44,595 nt of DNA from CAZYEI01 sp964646425 (GTDB lineage: Bacteria > Bacillota_I > Bacilli_A > RFN20 > JAISJY01): the NCBI GenBank assembly GCA_964646425.1, contig CAZYEI010000008.1:1-44595 (forward strand), in the 5' to 3' direction. Every line of letters begins with the position of its first letter. Position 1 is the first letter of the stretch. The position numbers and the translations under genes were made by a program. The notes under the pieces were generated by a model that made no database searches, was not told the DNA's origin, and was given only the letters and a program-made list of their open reading frames with translations. Below, one piece after another: positions 16,216-23,963 of this stretch.

Positions 16216-18249
16216 CTACGCTTCCCAAACATATACTTCTGCAATTGAATATCCATAAGTTGCAACTCTTGAAGTTCCTGTAATTCTAATATATCTTACT
16301 GAAGTTTCTCCGAATTCATACTTATCAAGTCTGTTTCTTGTTGTACTTTCATTTGTAACATCTTTTAAAGTAGTCCATGCCTCACCATCAATTGAAACTT
16401 CTATTGTATATGTTTTTGCACTTGCTGCACCATGCCATTGAATATCAATACCATTAATATCATAAGTAGAGCCCAAATCAATTTCAATCCATTGAGGATC
16501 TACTCCTTGAACTGATTCCCAGCGTTTAGTATCTCCAATTTCACCATCAAATACTTTATCACCAGTTCTAGTATCATCTTTATTTGATGATGTAGTAGCA
16601 CTAGTATTTCCATTTAGAATTACATTATTTCTAGTATCTATAACTTCTTCTAATTTAATATAAGCTGATTTTTTATAATTTCCTTTTGCATCAGTAATTT
16701 CAATCCAAGTGTCATCTTGAACATCTAATGATATAGATACAGTATAATTACCAGCTTTTTCAATATTAAGATTTTTTCCATTAGGATTTTTTAAAACAAC
16801 TCCTGTATCTGCTCTAGACATTTGAGCTGTAACAACAAATCCATCTGTTGAACTAGCTAAATTTACTTCTGATTGGAATAATGTATCAGTTACTTTTGTT
16901 AATTTCACATATGATGACCAACCACCTACATTACCGCCATTTAGATAAAGTTCATTAATTACAACATCTTCTTTATTATCTTCAATTTCAAATTGTGGTT
17001 CTAATTTATAATACGCATTTCCTTTTGCATTTGAATTAACTTCTTTGGCAACTTTCCAAGTACTATCATTGCTCATATCATTCCATGTAATTGATAGCTC
17101 ATATAATCCCGAATGAGTTACTTGGAAATTATTTCCTTTTTCATCATGTAAACAGAAACCAGATTTATCTGCTAAAATACTTAATTCACAAACAACAAAT
17201 CCTTCAACAGAATTTGTAATATTAATTTTTGCTTGATATAAACCTGTTGTAACTTCTGGCAATTCAACAGGACTTTGCCAGCTACCAGTTGCTTCACCGA
17301 ATATATATAATTTATTAGAAGTATTAGGTTTATCATCTTGTCCAGGGATTTCAAATTGTGGTTCTAATTTATAATAACCATCTGCATTATTTCCTTGTTC
17401 TTTTATTAAAGTCCAGCTACTATCAGCACTCATATCATTATAAGTAAACATAACTTTATATTCACCAGAATAAAGAACTTTCATATTACTTCCATCTTCG
17501 TTATGATAAACATAATGAGTATTATCTTCGGCATTAGTAATAATAAATCCTTGATTGTTATTTGTTAATTCATAGATATATGAATAAATTCCAGTATCTT
17601 CATCTAAAAATAATGGTAAATATGTTCCCCATCCTGCAAGTGTTGGTCCACAAATATACATCATCTCTTCATCAATAGGAATTTCTATTGATGAAACTAA
17701 TTCTATTTTGTAATAACCTACTGCTGCATTATTTTTTTCTTTAGCTTCAGTCCATGTATTATCTATTTTTGTATCATCATAAGTAAACATAACTTTATAT
17801 GTTCCATATTTTGTAACTGTAAAATTTGAATCTGAAGCAGTTTTAAATACTAAACCATTAAAGTCAGTTTGGCTTGTCATTACAAAGCCTTCAGTTGTAG
17901 TCTTTAAATCAAATGTTCCATAAAAAACATTATCAGTCATTAAAGTTAGCTGAGCATAACTGCTCCATCCCCAAACAGCAGCACCAACTAAATAAATACT
18001 TTGTTCTGGATCTGGCATAGGAACTAAACTATTTCCAGTAGAACTTGTTGTATCAACATAACTAGATGTTGAACTGTTGCTTGTGGTAGTTTTATCGCTA
18101 GTACTATTATTATTTGAAGATTGTATTTGGGATGATGAAGAATTATTCATTGGACTAGAATTACTATTTTTACTTGTCTTTTCTCCATTACAACCAGCTA
18201 ATATAAATACACCTAGCAAAGCTAATATTGCTAATTTATTAGTCTTCAT
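16216..18249 (-). CDS. Lipoprotein with four ~100-residue repeat modules and a discoidin domain
   Basis: A 677-residue surface lipoprotein (lipobox LAGC, Cys20). A Ser/Asn/Thr-rich linker covers 21-75. Four related modules follow at about 84-183, 196-296, 312-418 and 432-535. Each has a Y-hydrophobic-G start, a central W, a GFV/I strand, and a D-x-x-W-T end. An F5/8 type C domain covers about 541-677 (KRWESV, DPQWIEIDLG, IDIQWHG, VRYIRITGTS). The layout recalls SusE/SusF-type starch-binding tandem modules, but I cannot confirm that fold. No active site is seen; capture of a glycan for the neighbouring GH2 enzymes is the likely job. It starts 12 bases after the GH2 lipoprotein stop, behind GGAGGAATATTA. 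Confidence 0.75.
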   Translation of the reverse strand: MKTNKLAILALLGVFILAGCNGEKTSKNSNSSPMNNSSSSQIQSSNNNSTSDKTTTSNSSTSSYVDTTSSTGNSLVPMPDPEQSIYLVGAAVWGWSSYAQLTLMTDNVFYGTFDLKTTTEGFVMTSQTDFNGLVFKTASDSNFTVTKYGTYKVMFTYDDTKIDNTWTEAKEKNNAAVGYYKIELVSSIEIPIDEEMMYICGPTLAGWGTYLPLFLDEDTGIYSYIYELTNNNQGFIITNAEDNTHYVYHNEDGSNMKVLYSGEYKVMFTYNDMSADSSWTLIKEQGNNADGYYKLEPQFEIPGQDDKPNTSNKLYIFGEATGSWQSPVELPEVTTGLYQAKINITNSVEGFVVCELSILADKSGFCLHDEKGNNFQVTHSGLYELSITWNDMSNDSTWKVAKEVNSNAKGNAYYKLEPQFEIEDNKEDVVINELYLNGGNVGGWSSYVKLTKVTDTLFQSEVNLASSTDGFVVTAQMSRADTGVVLKNPNGKNLNIEKAGNYTVSISLDVQDDTWIEITDAKGNYKKSAYIKLEEVIDTRNNVILNGNTSATTSSNKDDTRTGDKVFDGEIGDTKRWESVQGVDPQWIEIDLGSTYDINGIDIQWHGAASAKTYTIEVSIDGEAWTTLKDVTNESTTRNRLDKYEFGETSVRYIRITGTSRVATYGYSIAEVYVWEA
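16219..16962 (-). repeat. Long imperfect direct repeat, copy B
   Basis: This encodes module 4 plus the discoidin domain of the 677-residue lipoprotein. It is the partner of the copy at 12690-13439, in the same orientation and about 3.5 kb away, with the beta-glucuronidase and small-peptide genes between them. Confidence 0.85.
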
Positions 18250-18261
18250 TAATATTCCTCC

Positions 18262-21200
18262 TTACTTAATTATAATTGTATATGTATGCGAATTTCCTGC
18301 AGTATCTACAATTGTTAATGTATCACCATTTTTAATTGTATCACCGCTATTATGCATTTCTAAATCATAATCTCCTTCACACTTTAAGTTTTTCAAAAAT
18401 TCATTTACTTTTATTTCTGTTGAAGAATTAATTGTAATTGTATTATTTGTTTCATTAACTTCATATACTTTTGAATTTATTCCCCAACCTTTGACAACGA
18501 TTTCATAAATTGAAGCATATCCAGAACCATCACTTACTCCTACCACTTCAATTTTAATATATCTTCCTTTAATGCCACTTAAATCATCGCTTATCAATCC
18601 TGATGTAGTATTTTCACTTCTATTTGCAACTAAAGTATAATTTCCGTTAGCATCTCCAACATAAATATTATATTTATATGAACGTGAGCCACTTACATAC
18701 CAAGAAATATTTATTTGTTCTAATGTAAATACTCCTTCTAAATCAATAATTAATTGTTGTGGATATGTTCCATTAGCAGCTGCCCATCTTGTTGCTTCAT
18801 TTCCATCAACAACATATGAGCCAAGATTAGATGATTCATTACTTGAAACCGTAATTGGCTTATTCGTACTCAAATGTGCTTTTTCTAATGAATATTGTTT
18901 TGAAATCGAACCATTTTCGGCAGATACTACTAATTTCATATCTTCAGTTACTAATCCACTAGTAACCTCATTATTATTCTTATCAATTACTTTAAATGTA
19001 CAATTATAATCACTATCTAGTTGTGCCAATAAATCTGTTACTACAATACCATTAGTAAACATTACTACTCTATTAGTATTATCTATTGCTAAAGTACTAG
19101 ACTTAACTATTGTTTTATTACTAGCATTTCTTTTCCAAGATGTGCTATCGCTTAGATGTGTTAGTCCATCATCCAATACTTCAACTCTAACATCAATATT
19201 TCCTGTAGGAAGTTCAACATCCCACTTAAATATACCATATCCATTATTTTCTAATGTTCCGATTAAGTTATTGTTTATATATAACGCCAATGTTTGACAA
19301 TTTGAGTAGGCTTTTACATATGTTTTAGCCGCATCTCTTGTTACATAATTTTTTGATGTTAAATGAACAAATTTATCTGTTTTATTCCAATTTGCTTTGT
19401 ATAAATAGAAAGTATCTTTTTTTGTAGATCTATCATAAGTTACAAGACCTTTATCATTCATACCAGGTTGTGAACCCTCATATCTACTATCGCTTGCAAA
19501 ATCAAACATATTCCAAACATATGTACACCATACATTATTTCTTGCTGGATTTGTTACTTGATATATAGCAAGTTCATGTTGTTGATTTTGATATTCTTGA
19601 GGATGCCATTGTCCTTCAGGATAAACATCACTTGTTCCTCTAGTTGGATAATCAGCATGCTGAGTAATATTTCCACCATATCCATATTCAGAAATTCCAA
19701 CAGGTTTTGAATAATTTGCATAATAATCATCCATATTAGCGCTTAATGTCGTTCCACTATACCAGCCAGGATAAGTATTCCATGCCAATAAATCAGATTC
19801 CCAATATTTAGCAGTTACGCTATTTGTTGCTTGTGTAGTTAATCTTGTAGGATCTTCTGCGTGAGCAGTTTTATTCAATACATGCATAATTTTAACCATT
19901 GCAGAATTATATGAAGAAGCAACTTCATTTTGCAATCCCCAAACAACTATTGAAGGACGATTATATTGTTGTCTAATTAATTCAACTAATTGATTTTCTG
20001 TTACTTCCAAGAAATTACTTGCAGTACCAACATCATTTACAAAAGGAATTTCGGCCCAAACAACTATTCCATATCTATCACATAAATCATACATATAATT
20101 AGATTGTGGATAATGAGCCAATCTAATTGAATTAATTCCCATTTCATACATCATTCCAAAATCAACTTCATGATGTTGTTTTGAAATAGCATTGCCCATA
20201 TTTTTCCATTCTTGATGTCGTGAAACTCCTCTTAATGGATAAGATTCACCATTCAAGAAAGAGCCACCTTCTTTAGTTACATTAAAGGTTCTAAAACCAA
20301 CATAACTAGATACTTGGTCAATAATCTCACCATTTTGTAAAACATCTAAAATAACTTCATAACGGAACGGGAACTCTCTACCATTCCAAAGTTTAGGATT
20401 TTCTACTACAATTTCCTTTTCAAATTCAATTGTTCCATTAGCAGATATTGTGGCTTCTTCATTAATTACTTCAATAGTTTCGCCAGTAGTTAAAGCAGCA
20501 ATATCAAAATCTGGTGTAGGAATTTGCTTTATTTCTTCAAATGAATCTGGTACTTTTAAAGTCGCTCTGACTTCTATATTTTCAATAGAAGCAGAATCAT
20601 TAACAATTGTAGATTCAATTTTAAGTTTAGCTGATTCTTCACTTACATCAGAAGTAGTAAGTTTTAAACCAGAAGAACCATAATCAAGCATATTCACATG
20701 AACAGCAGGAACAGAAAATATGTTTACTTCTCGATAAATTCCTCCATAGAAATTGAAGTCGGCTCCTAATGGAGCAATATCTTGAGTTTTAACATTACTA
20801 ACCCAAACAGCAATAAAATTATCGCCAACGTGTAGATAGTCAGTAATATCAAATCTAAAACCTGTATATCCTCCTTTATGTGAACCAACAAATTCATCAT
20901 TCACATAAACCTTTGCCTGCATGTTAACACCTAAAAATTCAATAAATTGATGACGATCTTTTAGAAAATCATTACCAACAGTAACTCTATGATGATACCA
21001 AGATTCACATCTTACATAATTTCCTCCACCATCTTGTCCATCTGTCTTATTCCATGTATGTGGAATAGTAACTGTTTCCCAATTACTATCATTTAATGAT
21101 GATTTTTCTCCATTAACAACTTCACCCTTATGAAATTTCCATTCATTTCCTGCTAATGACAAGAATTCTCTTTCATCAGAAGTAGCTAAACTTTCATAAC

Positions 21201-21384
21201 TATATGAATTATATGTTGGTGTTTCATAATCGTTAGAACTAATGCTTGAAGATGATGACAATAATGAAGACGATGATGTATTTGTCGAACTTGAGATATT
21301 ATTTTTCGAAGTATTATTACCTCCACATCCCGTAGCCATTATTGCAACAAATAAGAAACATAATAATTTTTTCTTTTTTGCCAT
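18262..21384 (-). CDS. Surface GH2 glycosidase lipoprotein (beta-galactosidase-like)
   Basis: A 1040-residue lipid-anchored enzyme (lipobox ATGC, Cys20) with a Ser-rich linker at 21-56. Residues about 73-225 are the GH2 sugar-binding domain (PHTWNKTDG). An Ig-like domain follows, then the TIM barrel (about 365-660) with acid/base Glu487 (WGLQNEVA) and nucleophile Glu566 (GISEYGYG). The rear carries a beta-sandwich module (about 758-840), an F5/8 type C domain (about 841-966), and a second copy of the same kind of small module (about 972-1040). The N-x-K-G glucuronidase signature is absent, so a galactosidase-type specificity is likelier; the exact substrate is unknown. It is the first gene of the glycan operon, behind AAGGAGG. 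Confidence 0.88.
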   Translation of the reverse strand: MAKKKKLLCFLFVAIMATGCGGNNTSKNNISSSTNTSSSSLLSSSSSISSNDYETPTYNSYSYESLATSDEREFLSLAGNEWKFHKGEVVNGEKSSLNDSNWETVTIPHTWNKTDGQDGGGNYVRCESWYHHRVTVGNDFLKDRHQFIEFLGVNMQAKVYVNDEFVGSHKGGYTGFRFDITDYLHVGDNFIAVWVSNVKTQDIAPLGADFNFYGGIYREVNIFSVPAVHVNMLDYGSSGLKLTTSDVSEESAKLKIESTIVNDSASIENIEVRATLKVPDSFEEIKQIPTPDFDIAALTTGETIEVINEEATISANGTIEFEKEIVVENPKLWNGREFPFRYEVILDVLQNGEIIDQVSSYVGFRTFNVTKEGGSFLNGESYPLRGVSRHQEWKNMGNAISKQHHEVDFGMMYEMGINSIRLAHYPQSNYMYDLCDRYGIVVWAEIPFVNDVGTASNFLEVTENQLVELIRQQYNRPSIVVWGLQNEVASSYNSAMVKIMHVLNKTAHAEDPTRLTTQATNSVTAKYWESDLLAWNTYPGWYSGTTLSANMDDYYANYSKPVGISEYGYGGNITQHADYPTRGTSDVYPEGQWHPQEYQNQQHELAIYQVTNPARNNVWCTYVWNMFDFASDSRYEGSQPGMNDKGLVTYDRSTKKDTFYLYKANWNKTDKFVHLTSKNYVTRDAAKTYVKAYSNCQTLALYINNNLIGTLENNGYGIFKWDVELPTGNIDVRVEVLDDGLTHLSDSTSWKRNASNKTIVKSSTLAIDNTNRVVMFTNGIVVTDLLAQLDSDYNCTFKVIDKNNNEVTSGLVTEDMKLVVSAENGSISKQYSLEKAHLSTNKPITVSSNESSNLGSYVVDGNEATRWAAANGTYPQQLIIDLEGVFTLEQINISWYVSGSRSYKYNIYVGDANGNYTLVANRSENTTSGLISDDLSGIKGRYIKIEVVGVSDGSGYASIYEIVVKGWGINSKVYEVNETNNTITINSSTEIKVNEFLKNLKCEGDYDLEMHNSGDTIKNGDTLTIVDTAGNSHTYTIIIK

Positions 21385-21415
21385 AATATATACCTCCTTA
21401 TACTATTCTAATCTT

Positions 21416-21443
21416 ATTATATATGTAAACGCTTTCAATACAA
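21416..21443 (-). promoter_or_regulatory. Promoter of the glycan operon
   Basis: Read on the minus strand: -35 TTGTAT (21438-21443), a 16-base spacer, and -10 TATAAT (21416-21421), about 30 bases before the GH2 start codon. The spacer is occupied by the cre site. Confidence 0.65.
21424..21437. promoter_or_regulatory. CcpA operator (cre site)
   Basis: TGTAAACGCTTTCA matches the cre consensus TGWAANCGNTNWCA at every position. It lies between the -35 and -10 boxes of the glycan operon, the classic position for catabolite repression by CcpA with HPr-Ser-P. Confidence 0.88.
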
Positions 21444-21550
21444 TTGCAAAAATGTTTATATTTTATTGCATTTTTGTTATTTTGTTAAAAATTATCCACA
21501 ATTTGCCAAAAATAGCTTCTAATCAAGTTTAATTTTTTAACAAAAAAGCA

Positions 21551-21589
21551 AAAAAATGGTCAGTTCACTTTTTGTGATGACCATTTTTT
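21551..21589 (-). terminator. Terminator after the RibD-C-like gene
   Basis: The arms AAAAAATGGTCA and TGACCATTTTTT form a stable hairpin with T-runs on both strands. It sits immediately past the stop at 21595. Confidence 0.85.
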
Positions 21590-21594
21590 AATAT

Positions 21595-22290
21595 CTATTT
21601 TTTATATTTTAAATATAAAACATCATTACCTAAATGCCTAAAATCTTCTAATTTGAATTTAGTTATTTTGCTTTTATCAAATAAAGATTTATCATTTGTT
21701 TCTGCTATTAGCGGCACAACTACAATACTTAATTCATCAATAACATCTTCTTTAACAAAAGCACCATTAATTATGCTACCACCTTCTAACAGAAGTTTAT
21801 CAATATTAAATAACGAAGTTAATTTTTCTACCGCATTAAGAATATTCATTTCACTTTTACCAGCAAAGATATACGAAACACCTATACTTCTTAAATATAT
21901 TAGATATTCATCTTTAACATCCTCGCATAGTACTTCAATGATATGAGCATTTCCATATCCTGGGTCCTCATCTTCAATTATGCTTTTTTTCCAGCCGAGT
22001 TTACCTTTTCTATCAAAAGAAACAGCATATAAAGTAGCATTATCACAAGCAATATAGTCTGTTCTTGGCACCTTTAATCCTTGAAATTTAGATAAATCCG
22101 GATACCATGAATTAGTAAAACTACTTTCCATTGTTACTCTTCCACAGGCAAACGCTTTCGCTTGATATTCTCTATTTAAACGATAATATTGTTCACAAGC
22201 ATAATTACTTTCAGGTTTTGATAAATAATCTCCTGTAACTTTGCCATCAATTGACATTAACATATGGCATATAATATAGGGTCTATTCAT
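21595..22290 (-). CDS. RibD C-terminal / dihydrofolate-reductase-fold reductase
   Basis: A 231-residue stand-alone protein of the RibD_C family, NADPH-dependent reductases with a dihydrofolate reductase fold. The start ICHMLMSIDGKVTG, the middle ACGRVTMESSF and the end LLLEGGSIINGAF carry the family cofactor-site motifs. The bifunctional RibD deaminase domain is missing and no riboflavin genes are nearby. Participation in riboflavin synthesis is therefore doubtful; reduction of another pterin- or nucleotide-like substrate is possible. It starts 5 bases after the stop of the M6 protease, so the two genes are probably one transcript. Confidence 0.8.
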   Translation of the reverse strand: MNRPYIICHMLMSIDGKVTGDYLSKPESNYACEQYYRLNREYQAKAFACGRVTMESSFTNSWYPDLSKFQGLKVPRTDYIACDNATLYAVSFDRKGKLGWKKSIIEDEDPGYGNAHIIEVLCEDVKDEYLIYLRSIGVSYIFAGKSEMNILNAVEKLTSLFNIDKLLLEGGSIINGAFVKEDVIDELSIVVVPLIAETNDKSLFDKSKITKFKLEDFRHLGNDVLYLKYKK

Positions 22291-22295
22291 AAAAA

Positions 22296-23765
22296 CTAAA
22301 TCTTTGTAAATGTAATATTAGCGTATGTATCTCCTAAACTATTTACAGTAAATTCGTATCCTAATTTACTACGATTATTATATCTAGCTCCTGAAAAAGT
22401 AGCATTACTATTAGGTCTATATAAGAAAGCATTATTTGCTGTAGTGCTTGATGTAATAGTTCTACCATTTGCAGGTACTAATGTAATTAATTTAATATTT
22501 GTGTAAGAATTATCATATTTAAAATAATCATATCCATTATTATTTTCTAATGTAGCAGTAACATGTAATACTCTAACGCCAGCTTGAGAATATAAATAAT
22601 CTCCTGTTGAATCATATTCATTTAATCCTGTTGGAGTCCAATATTCTACAATAAAATATTCTTGGTACATTCCTTTACTTTCATCCCAATTGTTTGCCAA
22701 AATAACAAAATCACCACTTTTTTGGAATGCTTCTAAATTTATAGTTACAGAATCTTGAGTAGTAATTAACATTGGATTAGCAGCCCAACCAAGTAACATT
22801 TTAGAGAATGGATTATGATCACCAACAGTATAATCCATAATATCAGCACCAGCTAATCCACCATTAGAAGTTCCTTGGTTGCTATCATAATCATAATAAT
22901 CTTCAAGACCAAATAAATGTCCTGATTCATGAATATATGTATGAGTGTTACATTCCATATCATCTTCAAACATAAATTCATATCCGGCAAACATATAATA
23001 ATAAGGAGTAACATTATCAAAATAATCTTCGTTTATATAATAATATTGATATGCCCACCAAATAGTATCGCTTGAATTATAATCAACATCATGTGTATAT
23101 ATCAAATAAATTGAATCAATATATCCATCATTATTTGTATCATAATCAGAGAATTTTAAATTATGTGGGTTAGCAGTTAAATATTCTTTAATAATTAATT
23201 CTGCTGCATCAATTTCTCCTTTTGGGTCTTTATATGATGCGTAATAAGTTGATTTTTTACTAGTTGTAAACCATGAGTTCATTACATCAAATTGAACATC
23301 AACCTTTCCATACGAACTCTTTTTAAAGTAAGAATTAACGCTTTCCCATTCCATTTCAGATGATTCGCCATTAAACGCTTTATCAATTAATTCAATTGAA
23401 TAACCTTTACTTTTGGCTGTACAATCTGGAAATTCAACCGGTATAACTAGTGCCTTAGGATTTCCTATTGATGGAAGAGCTCCTTCAACATATTCTAATT
23501 CTTGAACAGTATTTTTAATATCCAGTTTTTTATAACTATTTCCATCAGTTATTGATGAAGAACTACTGTTAGTAGATTGATAATTATTTGATTCAGATGT
23601 ACTTGAATCCTTTTGGTTACTTACTGAACTACTAACACTATTAGTAGATTGATAATCGCTTGAATCTTTTTGATTACTTGAAGAACTTGTATTAAAGCCA
23701 AAACCATCACATGCAGTTAATAAAAAAGTTCCAAGTAATATTGCTATTAAATTTTTCTTTTTCAT
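22296..23765 (-). CDS. M6-family metalloprotease lipoprotein
   Basis: A 489-residue surface zinc protease (lipobox LTAC, Cys19). A Ser/Asn/Gln-rich linker at about 20-75 contains two similar units built on NQKDSS and YQSTNS. The catalytic site is HESGHLFGLED, with zinc ligands His279 and His283, catalytic Glu280, and Asp289 as probable third ligand, as in immune-inhibitor-A-like M6 peptidases. A conserved ADIMDYTVGDHNPFSK follows. The segment DTNNDGYID (about 209-217) looks like a calcium-binding loop. It probably degrades extracellular or host proteins; the substrate is unknown. Confidence 0.88.
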   Translation of the reverse strand: MKKKNLIAILLGTFLLTACDGFGFNTSSSSNQKDSSDYQSTNSVSSSVSNQKDSSTSESNNYQSTNSSSSSITDGNSYKKLDIKNTVQELEYVEGALPSIGNPKALVIPVEFPDCTAKSKGYSIELIDKAFNGESSEMEWESVNSYFKKSSYGKVDVQFDVMNSWFTTSKKSTYYASYKDPKGEIDAAELIIKEYLTANPHNLKFSDYDTNNDGYIDSIYLIYTHDVDYNSSDTIWWAYQYYYINEDYFDNVTPYYYMFAGYEFMFEDDMECNTHTYIHESGHLFGLEDYYDYDSNQGTSNGGLAGADIMDYTVGDHNPFSKMLLGWAANPMLITTQDSVTINLEAFQKSGDFVILANNWDESKGMYQEYFIVEYWTPTGLNEYDSTGDYLYSQAGVRVLHVTATLENNNGYDYFKYDNSYTNIKLITLVPANGRTITSSTTANNAFLYRPNSNATFSGARYNNRSKLGYEFTVNSLGDTYANITFTKI

Positions 23766-23910
23766 AATAAATTACCTCCATCAATTGATTATAACAACTA
23801 TTTAGTAAATTTCCAATCATTTTAATAAATTAAATATCTAGGTTTATAATCAAAATTCAATATTTAGACATTTAATAGATAATTTCGTAATTATACATTA
23901 AAAAATCATC

Positions 23911-23945
23911 AAAAAAATGAACTATAAAACTTATAGTTCATTTTT
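23911..23945 (-). terminator. Terminator of the hydCBA operon
   Basis: The arms ATGAACTATAA and TTATAGTTCAT (23917-23941) are flanked by A-runs and T-runs, directly after the hydA stop at 23964. Confidence 0.85.
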
Positions 23946-23963
23946 CACTTTTAATATTTTAAA

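Noticed and set aside
22148..22161. AAACGCTTTCG, resembling a cre core.
   Set aside because: It lies inside the RibD-C-like coding sequence, and the outer TG and CA positions do not match.
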